Assembly: GCA_001898835.1 (NCBI GenBank)
Contig: MKVM01000001.1
Span: 62,001-126,000, forward strand
Length of the DNA: 64,000 nucleotides
Direction of reading: 5' to 3'
Source: Micrococcales bacterium 72-143
GTDB lineage: Bacteria > Actinomycetota > Actinomycetes > Actinomycetales > Microbacteriaceae
Part shown: one piece after another, positions 20,033 through 31,945 of the stretch
Layout: each line of letters opens with the position of its first letter
Position numbering within the stretch: position 1 is the stretch's first letter
The notes under the pieces: model-generated
The model's input: only the letters and a program-made list of their open reading frames with translations
The model's database searches: none
Told to the model about the DNA's origin: nothing
Position numbers and translations under genes: made by a program

Positions 20033-20464
20033 ATGCTGCTCGGCACCTTCGTTCCCAAGCTCGACGAGAAGGGGCGCATCATCCTTCCGGCGAAGTTCAT
20101 GGGCGACTTCGCGAACGGCGTCGTGATGACCCGCGGCCAGGAGCGGTGCATCTACCTCTTCAGCCAGCGCGAGTTCGAGGAGCTGCACGAGCGCGCCCGG
20201 CAGGCGCCCGTCACCGGCAAGAAGGGCCGCGACTTCCTCCGCATGTTCCTGAGCGGCGCCGCCGAGGACATGCCCGACAAGCAGCACCGCGTCACGATCC
20301 CGCCGATGCTGCGCGAGTACGCGGGACTCGACCGCGAGCTGACCGTCATCGGCGCGGGCAACCGCGCCGAGATCTGGGACACCGCGGCCTGGAACGCCTA
20401 CTACGAGGCAACCGAGGCCGACTTCGCCGACACCGACGAGGAGGTGATCGCGGGACTGTTCTGA
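20033..20464 (+). CDS. mraZ: Transcriptional regulator MraZ
   Basis: [21 protein letters not shown], first gene of the dcw cluster. Confidence 0.95.
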   Translation: MLLGTFVPKLDEKGRIILPAKFMGDFANGVVMTRGQERCIYLFSQREFEELHERARQAPVTGKKGRDFLRMFLSGAAEDMPDKQHRVTIPPMLREYAGLDRELTVIGAGNRAEIWDTAAWNAYYEATEADFADTDEEVIAGLF

Positions 20465-20567
20465 ACCCGCGGATGCGACCCTCAGCCGCGCTCCCTGGCG
20501 CACCTTCCCCGGTGCCAGGTGGCGGCGGATGGGGATCGGATCCGGGGGCGCGGACCATCGCACGGCC

Positions 20568-21515
20568 ATGAACGACCGCCACATCCCCGTCCTCCTCGAG
20601 CGCTGCCTCGACCTGCTCGCCCCCGCCCTCGCGGCGCCGGGTGCGGTCGTCGTCGACGCGACGCTCGGGCTCGGCGGCCACGCCGAGGCGCTCCTCGCCC
20701 GCTTCGACCGCATCCAGCTCGTCGGGCTCGACCGCGACCGCCACGCGCTCGCGCTGGCGGGGGAGCGGCTCGCGCCGTTCGCCGACCGCATCCACCTCGT
20801 CCACACCGTGTACGACCGGCTGCCGGACGCCCTCGACGAGCTCGGCATCGCGCGGGTGGCCGGCATCCTCTTCGACCTCGGCGTCTCCTCGATGCAGCTC
20901 GACGAGGTCGACCGCGGCTTCTCCTACGCGCACGACGCGCCCCTCGACATGCGCATGGACGACACGGCCGAGCTGACCGCCGCCCGCGTCCTCGCCGAGT
21001 ACGACGAGGCGGAGCTGCGCCGCATCTTCTGGGAGTACGGCGACGAGAAGCTCGCCCCGCGCTACGCGCGCCGCATCGTCGAGGAGCGCCGCACGTCGCC
21101 CATCGAGAGCTCCGCCCGACTGGTCGCGATCATCGACGCGGCGACCCCCGCGGCCGCGCGCCGCACGGGCCACCAGTCGAAGCGGGTGTTCCAGGCGCTC
21201 CGCATCGAGGTCAACCAGGAGCTCGCGGTGCTGGAGCGCGCGATCCCGGCGGCGGTCGACGCGCTCGAGGTCGGCGGCCGCATCGTGGTCATGGCCTACC
21301 AATCGCTCGAGGACCGCATCGTGAAGCGCGAGCTCCAGGCCCGCTCCACCTCGACGGCGCCGCGCGGCCTTCCCGTCGAGCTGCCCGAGCACCGCCCCGA
21401 GCTGACGCTGCTGACCCGCGGCGCCGAGCTCGCCGACGACGACGAGCGGGCGCGCAACCCGCGCGCCACCCCCGTGCGGCTGCGCGCCGCCGAGCGGATC
21501 CGGGAGGCCGCATGA
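20568..21515 (+). CDS. rsmH: 16S rRNA (cytosine(1402)-N(4))-methyltransferase
   Basis: [46 protein letters not shown]. Confidence 0.96.
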   Translation: MNDRHIPVLLERCLDLLAPALAAPGAVVVDATLGLGGHAEALLARFDRIQLVGLDRDRHALALAGERLAPFADRIHLVHTVYDRLPDALDELGIARVAGILFDLGVSSMQLDEVDRGFSYAHDAPLDMRMDDTAELTAARVLAEYDEAELRRIFWEYGDEKLAPRYARRIVEERRTSPIESSARLVAIIDAATPAAARRTGHQSKRVFQALRIEVNQELAVLERAIPAAVDALEVGGRIVVMAYQSLEDRIVKRELQARSTSTAPRGLPVELPEHRPELTLLTRGAELADDDERARNPRATPVRLRAAERIREAA

Positions 21516-22141
21516 GCACCGCCACCGCCGTCCGGATGCCGGCCCCGGCCCGCGAGGACGAGGCGCCCCGTCGGCATCTCGACATCGCGCCGACGCGGGC
21601 CCAGCGCCGCCGTCGACCGCGCATCTACGCCGCGCTCGTCGCGATCGCGGGCATCGGCGCCATCCTGCTCGCCCAGCTGCTCATGAGCCTCGTGCTCGCC
21701 GAGGGCGCCTACCGCATCCAGGGCCTGCAGACCGAGAAGCGCGACCTCGCGCGCGAGACGCACGCGGCATCCGAGACGCTCGACCAGCTCAGCTCCACCC
21801 AGAGCCTCATGGCGAACGCGGCGGCGCTCGGCATGGTCTCGAGCGGCAACCCGGTCTTCCTCGACGTGGCCACCGGGCAGGCGCTCGGCACGGCCTCCGC
21901 CCCGAGCGGGCAGCTCGTCGGCACGGGCGGCAACCTGATCGGCAACGCGCTGCTCGCCGACGGCTCCAACCTGCTCGACCCCGCCGCGATCGCGCGGGCG
22001 CAGGCGGCGGCGAACGGCGCGGGCACCGCGGCGACCGACGCGACCGACGCGACCGGCACGGGCGCCGCCGGAACCGCGCAGCCGGGTGTCGCTCCCGTGG
22101 GCGGCGCGTCGGGCACGCTACCGTCGCCGACGACGCGCTGA
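21512..22141 (+). CDS. FtsL-like small single-TM division protein with Ala/Thr/Gly-rich C-terminus
   Basis: Position between rsmH and ftsI; single TM ([25 protein letters not shown]) followed by a coiled region; ATGA overlap with rsmH. Confidence 0.75.
   Translation: MSTATAVRMPAPAREDEAPRRHLDIAPTRAQRRRRPRIYAALVAIAGIGAILLAQLLMSLVLAEGAYRIQGLQTEKRDLARETHAASETLDQLSSTQSLMANAAALGMVSSGNPVFLDVATGQALGTASAPSGQLVGTGGNLIGNALLADGSNLLDPAAIARAQAAANGAGTAATDATDATGTGAAGTAQPGVAPVGGASGTLPSPTTR
22031..22057 (+). repeat. Three in-frame 9-bp units (gcgaccgac, gcgaccgac, gcgaccggc) in the ftsL-like gene
   Basis: Direct reading; encodes ATDATDATG. Confidence 0.9.
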
Positions 22142-22154
22142 CCGGGGGAGGATC

Positions 22155-23939
22155 GTGATCGAGGCCCGCAGATCCCGCCGCCGGCTCGCGGTCGCCGTCG
22201 TCGCGGTGCTCGCGATCGTCGTCGTGTTCTCGGTCCGGCTCGTCGACATCCAGGTGGTGCGCGCGGACACGTACCGCACCGTCGCCGGCTCCAACTACAC
22301 GACGTCGACCCTGTGGGGCACGCGCGGCAGCATCGTCGACGCGAACGGCACGGTGCTCGCCACGAGCGTCGACCGCTTCAACATCACGGCGGCGCCCGTC
22401 AACGTCGACCCGGACGGCTTCGAGCGGCGTGTCGAGGTGGACGGGCAGAAGAAGACCGTCCACGTCAGCATCATGGACGCGCTCCAGCAGATCTCCGAGG
22501 CGGTCGGCGGCGCAGACGTGCAGAAGATGTTCGACGCGCTGATGAAGGACCCCAAGGCGAACTTCGCGTACCTCGTCAAGGGCGTCAAGCTCGACGCCTT
22601 CACGAAGGTCAAGAAGCTCGGCATCCCGTGGGTCTACAGCGAGCCGCAGCCGGCCCGCAGCTACCCGAACGGCGCCGTCGCCGGCAACCTCGTGGGGCTC
22701 ATGGGCACGGATGGGCCGCTCTCGGGCACCGAGTACCAGTGGAACCAGTGCCTCGCCTCCGAGAACGGCGAGGTGAGCTACGCCGTGAGCGAGGACGGCG
22801 TGCGGATGCCGGGGTCGGAGGTCGTGGAGCAGCCCGCGATCGACGGCGGCACCGTGCACCTGACGATCGACTCCGACCTGGAGTGGTTCGCGCAGCAGGC
22901 GCTCGCCGAGCAGGGCACGGCGATCGGGGCCCAGTGGGGGACGGCGTTCGTCGTCGAGGTCAAGACGGGCAAGATCCGGGCGGCGGCCGACTGGCCGTCG
23001 ATCGACCCGAACGACCTGAACTCCGCATCCGCCGATGACTCGGGTGCACGCAGCTTCACCGCTCCGTACGAGCCGGGCTCGGTCATCAAGCCCGCGACGG
23101 TCGCCTCGCTGCTCGACGCGGGCAAGCTCACCCGCACGACGCCGTTCACCGTGCACGCGAGCTACCACATCCCCGGCACCCACGCGACGATCACCGACTC
23201 GTTCTGGCACGGCGACGTCAACTACACGACCGCCGGCATTCTCGTGAACTCCTCCAACATCGGCATCGCGCAGATGACCGAGCTCATGCCGCTCGAGCAG
23301 CGCATCGCGTACCTCAAGAAGTTCGGCTTCGGCACCGAAGGATCCGGGGCCGGCTTCCTCGGGGAGGATCAGAACCGCGGCTTCGTGCGCTCGGTCTCCG
23401 AGAGCGACCCCGTGACCTCCGTGACCCAGCAGTTCGGGCAGGGCATGACGGCCACGAGTGCGCAGGTCGCGAGCATGTACCAGACGCTCGCCAACCACGG
23501 CGTCCGCATCCCGCTCACGCTTGTCGAGGGCTGCGAGAAGCCGGACGGCAGCTACACCGACGTCCCGGATCCGCAGGGTACCCGGGTCGTGTCCACCCAG
23601 GCGGCCGACGACGTGGTGACCATGCTCGAGGGCATGACGACCCAGCACCCGTTCGCGGCCCAGCTCGCGGTGCCCGGATACCGGATCGCCGCCAAGTCCG
23701 GCACGGCGCAGGTGGCCAACGGGAACGGCTACGGCTCCGACCGCATCGTCTCGATGGCGGGCATGTTCCCGGTCGACGACCCCCAGTACGCCATTGTCGT
23801 GACCTTCGCGAAGCCGGTTACTATCAAGTCATCGTCTGCGGCGGTGCCGACCTTCAACGCGATCGTCAAGCAGGTCATCAAGACCTACCGGGTGACCCCG
23901 TCGACGGTGCCCGCACCGGACAACCCCCTCACCTGGTGA
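22155..23939 (+). CDS. ftsI: Peptidoglycan transpeptidase FtsI/PBP
   Basis: EPGSVIKP (SxxK), NSSN, KSGTAQ (KTG-like); GTG start. Confidence 0.94.
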   Translation: MIEARRSRRRLAVAVVAVLAIVVVFSVRLVDIQVVRADTYRTVAGSNYTTSTLWGTRGSIVDANGTVLATSVDRFNITAAPVNVDPDGFERRVEVDGQKKTVHVSIMDALQQISEAVGGADVQKMFDALMKDPKANFAYLVKGVKLDAFTKVKKLGIPWVYSEPQPARSYPNGAVAGNLVGLMGTDGPLSGTEYQWNQCLASENGEVSYAVSEDGVRMPGSEVVEQPAIDGGTVHLTIDSDLEWFAQQALAEQGTAIGAQWGTAFVVEVKTGKIRAAADWPSIDPNDLNSASADDSGARSFTAPYEPGSVIKPATVASLLDAGKLTRTTPFTVHASYHIPGTHATITDSFWHGDVNYTTAGILVNSSNIGIAQMTELMPLEQRIAYLKKFGFGTEGSGAGFLGEDQNRGFVRSVSESDPVTSVTQQFGQGMTATSAQVASMYQTLANHGVRIPLTLVEGCEKPDGSYTDVPDPQGTRVVSTQAADDVVTMLEGMTTQHPFAAQLAVPGYRIAAKSGTAQVANGNGYGSDRIVSMAGMFPVDDPQYAIVVTFAKPVTIKSSSAAVPTFNAIVKQVIKTYRVTPSTVPAPDNPLTW

Positions 23940-23994
23940 GCGAACCAGCGGGGGAGACCAGGCGGACGACCCGAGACACAGGAGGCCACGCAGC

Positions 23995-25557
23995 GTGAGC
24001 TCACGGATCCCTCCGATCCTCCGCCCCGAACACCCCACGCCGCGTCCGCTGGCGACGCTCGTGCAGGAGTTCGGCCTCGACCACCGCGGCGAGCTGGACG
24101 GGGTCGAGGTCACGGGCGTGACCCTCTCGACCGGCGACCTGCATCCGGGCGACCTCTTCGTGGGGGTGCCCGGCGCCAAGCAGCACGGCGCCGCCTTCGC
24201 GGAGGCGGCGGCGGAGGGCGGCGCGGTCGCTGTCGTCACCGACGAGGCTGGCGCCGAGCTCGCCGCCGGCAGCGGGCTGCCGATCGTTCTCGTGCCCTCG
24301 CCGCGTGCGGCGCTCGGCGAGATCGCGGCGTGGGTATACCGCACCGACGACGACCCGCCGCTGCTCTTCGCGACGACCGGCACCAACGGCAAAACCTCGA
24401 CGAGCTACCTGCTCGAGGCGGTGCTGCGCCAGCTCGGCCTCGTCACGGGGCTCTCCACGACGGCGGAGCGCCACATCGGCGAGCTCTCCGTCGTGAGCCT
24501 CCTCACGACCCCCGAGGCGAGCGAGATGCACGCCTTGCTCGCCCGGATGCGGGAGGCCGGGGTGCGGGCGGTCGCCGTCGAGGTGAGCGCGCAGGCCCTC
24601 TCGCGGCACCGTGTCGACGGCCTCGTGTTCGACGTCGCCGGCTTCACGAACCTCAGCCACGACCACCTCGACGACTACGCGGACATGGAGGAGTACTTCC
24701 AGGCGAAGCTCCCGCTGTTCACCCCCGAGCACGCGCGTCGCGGCGTCGTCTGTCTCGACACGGCGTACGGACGCCGCGTGGTGGAGGCATCCCGCATCCC
24801 GGTGACGACGATCGCGACGCTCGGCCACGCGAGTCCCGAGGACGTGGAATCCGCCGAGTGGACCGTGGAGGTGCTCGACGAGACCGCCGCCTACACCGAG
24901 TTCCGGGTGACGGGGCCGGACGGGCGCGAGCTCGTCACGCGCGAGCCGCTCATCGGGTGGCACATGGCGGCCAATGCGGCGCTCGCGATCGTGATGCTCG
25001 TGGAGGCGGGCTTCGAGCTCGAGGCGATCGGGGCGGCACTCGAGGCGGACGGCGGCATCCGCGCCTACCTGCCGGGCCGCACCGAGCGGGTCTCCGGCGA
25101 CCGCGGGCCGAGCGTCTACGTCGACTTCGGCCACAGTCCGGACGCCTTCGAGAACACCCTCGCCGCCGTGCGCAAGTTCACGCCGGGGCGCACGATCATG
25201 GTCTTCGGCGCCGACGGGGATCGCGACGCGACCAAGCGGCACGACATGGCGCGCGTCGCGGCGGAGGGGTGCGACATCCTCGTCATCACCGACCATCACC
25301 CGCGCTTCGAGGATCCGGTGTCGATCCGCAGGACACTGCTCGAGGGCGCTGCGCTCGCCGAGCATCAGCCCGAGATCCACGAGGTGAGCCCGCCCGAGCA
25401 GGCCATCCGCGTCGCCGTCGGGCTCGCGCGGGAGGGCGACTCCATACTGTGGGCGGGCCCGGGGCACCAGGACTACCGCGACATCCGCGGGGTGCGCACG
25501 CCGTACTCGGCGCGCGAGGAGGCGCGGGCCGCGCTGCGTGAGGCGGGCTGGGCATGA
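23995..25557 (+). CDS. murE: UDP-MurNAc-tripeptide synthetase
   Basis: ATTGTNGKTSTSYLLEAVLRQ; dcw order. Confidence 0.95.
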   Translation: MSSRIPPILRPEHPTPRPLATLVQEFGLDHRGELDGVEVTGVTLSTGDLHPGDLFVGVPGAKQHGAAFAEAAAEGGAVAVVTDEAGAELAAGSGLPIVLVPSPRAALGEIAAWVYRTDDDPPLLFATTGTNGKTSTSYLLEAVLRQLGLVTGLSTTAERHIGELSVVSLLTTPEASEMHALLARMREAGVRAVAVEVSAQALSRHRVDGLVFDVAGFTNLSHDHLDDYADMEEYFQAKLPLFTPEHARRGVVCLDTAYGRRVVEASRIPVTTIATLGHASPEDVESAEWTVEVLDETAAYTEFRVTGPDGRELVTREPLIGWHMAANAALAIVMLVEAGFELEAIGAALEADGGIRAYLPGRTERVSGDRGPSVYVDFGHSPDAFENTLAAVRKFTPGRTIMVFGADGDRDATKRHDMARVAAEGCDILVITDHHPRFEDPVSIRRTLLEGAALAEHQPEIHEVSPPEQAIRVAVGLAREGDSILWAGPGHQDYRDIRGVRTPYSAREEARAALREAGWA

Positions 25558-26969
25558 TCCCGCTGCACCTCGAGGAGCTCGCGAAGGTCCTCGACGGCCG
25601 ACTCGTGCTGCCGCCTGGCGCCCGGGCGGATGCCGTGGTATCCGGCTCGGTCGAGACCGACTCCCGCCGCGTCGGCGCGGGATCCATCTTCTTCGCGCTC
25701 CCCGGCGAGCAGAGCGACGGGCACCTCTTCGCCCCGGCCGCCGTCGATGCGGGCGCGGCGCTCGTCGTGTGCCGGGAGGACCTCGGCCTGCCGGTGCCCC
25801 AGCTCGTCGTCGCCGACGGCTATGCGGCCCTCGCGGCCCTCGCCCATGAGGTGCTCGAGCGCGTGCGGGCGGGCGGCCGCCTGCGGGTGGTCGGCGTCAC
25901 CGGCTCGAACGGCAAGACGACCACCAAGAACCTGCTGCGGGCGATCCTCGAGCAGGAGGGGCCGACGGTGGCCGCGGAGGGCTCGTTCAACAACCACGTC
26001 GGTGCGCCCATGACGATGCTGCGGATCGACGAGGCGACGCGCTACCTCGTCCTCGAGATGGGTGCCGGAGGTCCCGGCCAGATCGCGCGGCTCGTCGAGA
26101 TCGCGCATCCCGACATCGCCGTCGTGCTCAAGGTCGGCCTCGCGCACGCCGGCGGGTTCGGCGGGATCGACGCGACCGAGGCCGCCAAGGCGGAGATGGT
26201 CACCGAGCTGACCCCCCGCGACGTCGCGGTGCTCAACGTCGACGACGAGCGCGTGGCCCGGATGGCGCACCGCACCGCTGCGCGCGTCGTCGGCTTCGGC
26301 CTGTCGCGGGGTGCTGAGGTGCGTGCCGAGGAGGTCTCCACGACGATCCGCGGGACCGAGTTCACACTCGTCGCCGACGGTGCGCGCATCCCGGTGCACC
26401 TTCGGATCCTCGGCGAGCACCACGTCATGAACGCTCTGGCCGCTCTCACCGTCGCGCGCGAGCTCGGCGTCGACCTCGGCCGAGCGGTAGCCGCCCTCGG
26501 CACCGTGCCGCGCGCCGAGCGCTGGCGCATGGAGCTGCTGACGCGCGACGACGACGTCGTCATCGTCAACGACGCCTACAACGCCAGCCCGGACTCCACC
26601 GCGGCCGCCCTCAAGACCCTCGCCCAGCTGGGCCGTGACGAGGGCAGGCGCACCGTCGCCGTCCTCGGCGAGATGGCCGAGCTCGGCGAGTACGCCCAGG
26701 AGGAGCACGACCGCATCGGACGCCTCGTCGTGCGACTCGACATCCGTCAGCTCGTGGTCGTCGGGGATGCGGCCCGCCACATCCACGCCGCCGCGGGGCT
26801 CGAGGGCTCGTGGGACGGGGAGTCGATGCTCGTACCCGACCTCGACGCCGCCTACGATGTGCTGCGTGAGCAGTTGCGCCCCGGAGACCTCGTGCTCGTG
26901 AAGTCGTCGAACTCCGCGGGCCTGCGACTGCTGGGCGACCGTCTCGCGGAGGCGGGGGCCGGCGCATGA
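25554..26969 (+). CDS. murF: UDP-MurNAc-tripeptide--D-Ala-D-Ala ligase
   Basis: [25 protein letters not shown]. Confidence 0.95.
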   Translation: MIPLHLEELAKVLDGRLVLPPGARADAVVSGSVETDSRRVGAGSIFFALPGEQSDGHLFAPAAVDAGAALVVCREDLGLPVPQLVVADGYAALAALAHEVLERVRAGGRLRVVGVTGSNGKTTTKNLLRAILEQEGPTVAAEGSFNNHVGAPMTMLRIDEATRYLVLEMGAGGPGQIARLVEIAHPDIAVVLKVGLAHAGGFGGIDATEAAKAEMVTELTPRDVAVLNVDDERVARMAHRTAARVVGFGLSRGAEVRAEEVSTTIRGTEFTLVADGARIPVHLRILGEHHVMNALAALTVARELGVDLGRAVAALGTVPRAERWRMELLTRDDDVVIVNDAYNASPDSTAAALKTLAQLGRDEGRRTVAVLGEMAELGEYAQEEHDRIGRLVVRLDIRQLVVVGDAARHIHAAAGLEGSWDGESMLVPDLDAAYDVLREQLRPGDLVLVKSSNSAGLRLLGDRLAEAGAGA

Positions 26970-28078
26970 TCGTTCTCCTGCTGGCCGGCGGCTTCTCGCT
27001 CGCGTTCACCCTCCTGACCACACCCCTCTGGATCCGGCTGTTCAAGCGGCTCGGCTGGGGGCAGTTCATCCGCGACGACGGGCCGCAGACGCATCACACG
27101 AAGCGCGGCACGCCGACGATGGGCGGGATCGTATTCATCACGGGCACCGTCTTCGGCTACCTGGTCGCGCACCTCATCATGGACGTGCCGTGGACCGGCG
27201 TCGCCGTGCTGGTGCTCGGGATGATGGTCGGCCTCGGCATCGTCGGCTTCGTCGACGACTTCCTGAAGACCCGCAAGCAGCGCAGCCTCGGCCTCGGCGG
27301 ATGGTCGAAGGTCGTGGGGCAGGCGATCGTGGCGACGGTGTTCGCCGTGCTCGCGCTCAACTTCCCCGACGAGAACGGGCTGACCCCCGCGTCCGGGTAC
27401 ATCTCGTTCGTCCGTGATCTGCCGTGGCTCGACCTGTTCACCTTCGGCCCGGTGATCGGCGTCATCCTGTTCCTGCTCTGGGTGAACCTCATCACGATCT
27501 CGGCGTCGAACGGCGTGAACGTCGCGGACGGCCTCGACGGCCTCGCGACGGGCGCCTCGATCTTCGCGGTCTCGGCGTACATCTTCATCGGCTTCTGGCA
27601 GTTCAACCAGTCGTGCTTCAACGAGAACATCGATCTCGACGTCGCGTTCAAGTGCTACGTGGTCCGCGACCCCATCGACCTCGCGGTCGTCGCGGCCGCG
27701 ATCGCGGGGAGCCTCGTCGGTTTCCTCTGGTGGAACACCTCGCCCGCGCAGCTGTTCATGGGCGACACGGGATCGCTCGCCCTCGGCGGCGCCCTCGCGG
27801 CGCTCGCGATCCTCAGCCGCACCGAGTTGCTCCTCGTGATCATCGGCGGCCTGTTCATCATCACGACCGGCTCCGTCATCCTGCAGCGCGCCTACTTCAA
27901 GCTCACCAAGTGGAGATACGGGCAGGGCAGGCGCATCTTCCTCATGAGCCCGCTGCACCATCACTTCGAGCTGAAGGGATGGGCGGAGATCACGGTCGTC
28001 GTGCGCTTCTGGCTCATCGCGGCGCTGTTCGTGGCCGCGGGCGTGGGCACCTTCTACCTCGAATGGGCGATCCGCTGA
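26966..28078 (+). CDS. mraY: Phospho-MurNAc-pentapeptide transferase
   Basis: [58 protein letters not shown]. Confidence 0.96.
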   Translation: MIVLLLAGGFSLAFTLLTTPLWIRLFKRLGWGQFIRDDGPQTHHTKRGTPTMGGIVFITGTVFGYLVAHLIMDVPWTGVAVLVLGMMVGLGIVGFVDDFLKTRKQRSLGLGGWSKVVGQAIVATVFAVLALNFPDENGLTPASGYISFVRDLPWLDLFTFGPVIGVILFLLWVNLITISASNGVNVADGLDGLATGASIFAVSAYIFIGFWQFNQSCFNENIDLDVAFKCYVVRDPIDLAVVAAAIAGSLVGFLWWNTSPAQLFMGDTGSLALGGALAALAILSRTELLLVIIGGLFIITTGSVILQRAYFKLTKWRYGQGRRIFLMSPLHHHFELKGWAEITVVVRFWLIAALFVAAGVGTFYLEWAIR

Positions 28079-29625
28079 GCGCGCCGCTCGCGGAGCTGAC
28101 CAGCTGGCGCGCCGACTGGTCCGGCCTCCGGGTCGCCGTGCTGGGGCTCGGGATGACCGGGTTCTCGGTCGCCGACACCCTCATGGAGCTGGGCGCCGAG
28201 GTGCTCGTCGTCGCGGCGCGTGGGAGCGACCAGCACCGGGAGCTGCTCGACGTGATCGGCGCCCGCTTCCTGCAGCACCCGGACGACGCGGGCGTGCCGG
28301 ATGCGCTGCTCGCCTTCGCCCCGCAGCTCGTCGTGGTCTCGCCCGGCTACCACCCCGACCATCCGCTCCTCACCTGGGCGGCCGAGGCCGGCGTCCCCGT
28401 CTGGGGCGACATCGAGCTCGCCTGGCGGCTGCGGGACAAGGTGCCGCGACCCGACGGCCAGGCGGTCGAGTGGATCCTCGTGACGGGCACCAACGGGAAG
28501 ACCACGACGACGCAGCTCACCGCGCACATGCTGGTCGCGGGCGGGCTGCGCGCGGCCCCGGCGGGGAACATCGGCATCCCCGTGCTCGACGCGATCCGCG
28601 ACCCGGCGGGCTTCGACGTGCTCGTCGTCGAGCTCTCGAGCTACCAGCTGCACTGGAGCCACCGAAACGACGGCGGCGCGCTCGCGCCGCTCGCGAGCGT
28701 CTGCCTCAACATCGCCGACGACCACCTCGACTGGCACGGCTCGCGGGAGGCCTACACGGCCGCGAAGGGGCGCGTCTACGAGAACACCCGCGTCGCGTGC
28801 GTCTACAACCGCGCGGACGAGGCGACCATGCACCTCGTCGAGGACGCCGAGGTGCAGGAGGGCTGCCGCGCGATCGGGTTCGGGCTCGGCGTGCCCGGGC
28901 CGAGCGATCTCGGGGTCATCGAGGGGATCCTCGTCGACCGCGCCTTCCTCGAGGAGCGCCGCAGTCAGGCGCTCGAGCTCACGACGCTCGCGGAGCTGCG
29001 GGAGGCGGGGCTCGGCGCCCCTCACTCGGTGCAGAACGTGCTGGCCGCCGCGGCCCTCGCGCGCGCGGCGGGCGTCGAGCCCGACCGCATCCGCTCGGCC
29101 GTCGCGAGCTTCCGGATGGACGCGCACCGCACCGAGGTCGTCGCGAGCGCCGACGGCGTGGTCTGGATCGACGACTCGAAGGCCACCAACGCCCACGCCG
29201 CCGACGCGTCGCTCCGCGCCGCCGAGAGCGTCGTGTGGATCGCGGGCGGGCTGCTGAAGGGCGTCGATCCCGCGCCCCTCGTCGAGCGCCACGCGGGGCG
29301 GCTTCGGGCGGCTGTCCTCATCGGCGTCGACCGCGACGCGCTGCGGTCCGCGTTCGGACGACACGCGCCCGACGTCCGGGTGCTCGAGGTGGACCAACCG
29401 GAGACTGGGGACGTGATGTCCGCGGCTGTGCGCGCGGCCGCATCCGTCGCCCGGCCGGGGGACGTGGTGCTGCTCGCGCCGGCGGCGGCGTCGATGGACC
29501 AGTTCACGGACTATGCGGATCGCGGCACGCGGTTCGCCGAGGCGGTGCGGAGGCACCTGGGAGGGGCGACGCATGACGACGACCAGACCCCCGGCCCGCC
29601 CGCGTCCGGGAGCGACCCCGCCTGA
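28063..29625 (+). CDS. murD: UDP-MurNAc-L-alanine--D-glutamate ligase
   Basis: [34 protein letters not shown]. Confidence 0.94.
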   Translation: MGDPLSAPLAELTSWRADWSGLRVAVLGLGMTGFSVADTLMELGAEVLVVAARGSDQHRELLDVIGARFLQHPDDAGVPDALLAFAPQLVVVSPGYHPDHPLLTWAAEAGVPVWGDIELAWRLRDKVPRPDGQAVEWILVTGTNGKTTTTQLTAHMLVAGGLRAAPAGNIGIPVLDAIRDPAGFDVLVVELSSYQLHWSHRNDGGALAPLASVCLNIADDHLDWHGSREAYTAAKGRVYENTRVACVYNRADEATMHLVEDAEVQEGCRAIGFGLGVPGPSDLGVIEGILVDRAFLEERRSQALELTTLAELREAGLGAPHSVQNVLAAAALARAAGVEPDRIRSAVASFRMDAHRTEVVASADGVVWIDDSKATNAHAADASLRAAESVVWIAGGLLKGVDPAPLVERHAGRLRAAVLIGVDRDALRSAFGRHAPDVRVLEVDQPETGDVMSAAVRAAASVARPGDVVLLAPAAASMDQFTDYADRGTRFAEAVRRHLGGATHDDDQTPGPPASGSDPA

Positions 29626-30826
29626 GCCCGAGCCGGAGCGCCGCGGCCGCTCCGCCGTCGTGGGCGTGCGCAGGATCTTCGCCGCCGAGACGCCCGAGTA
29701 CTTCGTCCTGCTCGGCACCACCGTCTTCCTCGTGGTGTTCGGCCTCGTGATGGTGCTGTCGTCGTCGTCGATCGAGTCGTGGGTGTCCGACAACGACTTC
29801 TTCGCGCGCACCAGCCGGCAGGCGATCCTCGCCGCGATCGGCGTTCCGCTCATGCTCATCGCCTCCCGTGCGCCGACGGTGTTCTGGAAGCGGTGGGCGT
29901 GGCACGCAGTCCTCGGCGCCCTCGTGCTGCAGGCCTTCGTCGTGGCGATCGGCGGCGGGGGCTACAACAACAACTGGCTCACCGTGGCGGGCTTCTCCTT
30001 CCAGCCCTCGGAGTTCATCAAGCTCGCCTTCGTGATGTGGCTGCCGCTCATCGTGACCCGCAAGGCACCCGTCATCAACGACTGGAAGAACAACGAGTGG
30101 AAGCAATACGTGCTGCCGCTCGCACCCGTCGCGGGCGGCGCGCTCCTGCTCGTCATGCTCGGCAACGACCTCGGCACGACGATCATCTTGACCGCGATGG
30201 TGCTCGGCGCGATGTTCTTCGGCGGCATCCGGCTGCGCATCATGACCGCCATCACGGCCGTGCTGGCGCTCGGCGCATTCGTGGCGATCCGCATCAGCTC
30301 GTCCCGCAGCGACCGCATCGACGCGTGGCTCACGGGGTGCCTGGAGGGCGACCCGGTTCTCCTCGGCAGGTACTGCTATCAGCCGCTGCACGGCTGGCAG
30401 GCGCTCGCCAACGGCGGCGTGTTCGGCCTCGGCCTCGGCAACTCGGAGTCGAAGTGGAACTGGTTGCCGGAGGCGGAGACCGACTTCATCTTCGCGGTCG
30501 TCGGCGAGGAGCTCGGTCTCGTCGGCGCGCTCCTGGTGGTCGCCCTGTTCGTGGTGCTCGCGATCTGCTTCGTGCGCATCGTCCGGCGCCAGGTCGACCC
30601 GTTCGCGCGGCTCGCCACGAGCGTCGCGATGGTGTGGATCATCGGCCAGGCGCTCGTCAACATCGCGGTCGTCCTGGGCCTGCTGCCGGTGCTGGGCGTG
30701 CCGCTGCCGTTCATCTCGGCCGGCGGCTCCTCGCTCGTGACGAGCCTCGTCGCGGTGGGCATAGTGCTGTCCTTCGCGCGCCGCGATCCGCGACGGGACG
30801 CCGTATCCGAGGGGTCGCTGCGTTGA
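29573..30826 (+). CDS. ftsW: FtsW/RodA-type peptidoglycan glycosyltransferase
   Basis: Multi-TM SEDS protein; QPSEFIKLAFV, LPFISAGGSSLVTSL. Confidence 0.95.
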   Translation: MTTTRPPARPRPGATPPEPEPERRGRSAVVGVRRIFAAETPEYFVLLGTTVFLVVFGLVMVLSSSSIESWVSDNDFFARTSRQAILAAIGVPLMLIASRAPTVFWKRWAWHAVLGALVLQAFVVAIGGGGYNNNWLTVAGFSFQPSEFIKLAFVMWLPLIVTRKAPVINDWKNNEWKQYVLPLAPVAGGALLLVMLGNDLGTTIILTAMVLGAMFFGGIRLRIMTAITAVLALGAFVAIRISSSRSDRIDAWLTGCLEGDPVLLGRYCYQPLHGWQALANGGVFGLGLGNSESKWNWLPEAETDFIFAVVGEELGLVGALLVVALFVVLAICFVRIVRRQVDPFARLATSVAMVWIIGQALVNIAVVLGLLPVLGVPLPFISAGGSSLVTSLVAVGIVLSFARRDPRRDAVSEGSLR

Positions 30827-31935
30827 CCGTCTATCTGATGGCGGGCGGCGGGACCGCCGGTCACGTGAACCCGCTGCTCGCGACGGCCGACCGCATCCGC
30901 GAGCGCGAGCCGGACGCCGAGGTGCTCGTGCTGGGCACGGCCGAGGGTCTCGAGGCGCGTCTCGTGCCGTTGCGTGGCTACGAGCTCGTCACGGTGCCGC
31001 GGCTGCCGTTCCCGCGCCGCCCCGACGCGGATGCGCTGCGTTTCCCGTCCCGCTGGCGTGCGTCGGTCGACACCGTGCGCGACATCATCCGCGAGCGGGG
31101 CGTGGACGCCGTGGTGGGCTTCGGAGGCTACGTCGCCGCGCCCGCCTACGCGGCGGCGCATCGGGAGGGGCTGCCGCTCGTGATCCACGAGGCGAACGCA
31201 CGCCCGGGCATCGCCAACCGCTACGGGGCGCTCCGGACGCGGTACGTCGCGACGGTGTTCCCGGGCACCCGCATCCGGCACGGCCGGGTGGTCGGGCTGC
31301 CGCTGCGTCGCGAGATCGAGACGCTCGACCGCTTCGTCGCCCGCCCGGAGGCCCTGACGGAGTTCGGGCTCGCGGAGGGGCGTCCCACACTGCTCGTGAC
31401 GGGGGGCTCCCTCGGCGCGCGCCGCCTCAACGAGGGCATCTCGGGTGCCGTCGACGCCGTGCTCGCGGCGGGCTGGCAGGTGCTGCACATCACGGGCGAT
31501 CGCTCGCCCGTGGAGGATCCGGGGCTTCCGGGCTACGGCATCCTCGCCTACTGCGATCGCATGGATCTCGCCCTCGCGGCCGCGGACCTCGCCGTGTCGC
31601 GCGCCGGCTCGGCGACCGTGAGCGAGCTCGCGGCCCTCGGCATCCCGGCGGTGTTCGTGCCCTACGCCGTGGGCAACGGCGAGCAGGCGCTCAACGCCCG
31701 CGAGTCGGTCGACGCGGGCGGCGCGCTGCTCGTGCCCGATTCGGAGTTCGACGCCGACTGGGTGCGGGGCCCGTTCCTGCGCCTACTGGAGGATCCTGCG
31801 CTCGTCGCCGACATGGCTGCGCGGATGGCCGCGACCGGTCGCCGCGACGGCGCCGACCGCCTGGTCGACCTCGTGCAGGAGGCGTTGCGCGCGGCACCGG
31901 CGTCGCCGTCGGCGACCGCCGGGGCGGACGGGTAG
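30823..31935 (+). CDS. murG: UDP-GlcNAc--MurNAc-pentapeptide GlcNAc transferase
   Basis: [53 protein letters not shown] start overlapping the ftsW stop. Confidence 0.95.
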   Translation: MTVYLMAGGGTAGHVNPLLATADRIREREPDAEVLVLGTAEGLEARLVPLRGYELVTVPRLPFPRRPDADALRFPSRWRASVDTVRDIIRERGVDAVVGFGGYVAAPAYAAAHREGLPLVIHEANARPGIANRYGALRTRYVATVFPGTRIRHGRVVGLPLRREIETLDRFVARPEALTEFGLAEGRPTLLVTGGSLGARRLNEGISGAVDAVLAAGWQVLHITGDRSPVEDPGLPGYGILAYCDRMDLALAAADLAVSRAGSATVSELAALGIPAVFVPYAVGNGEQALNARESVDAGGALLVPDSEFDADWVRGPFLRLLEDPALVADMAARMAATGRRDGADRLVDLVQEALRAAPASPSATAGADG

Positions 31936-31945
31936 CGTTGACAGG

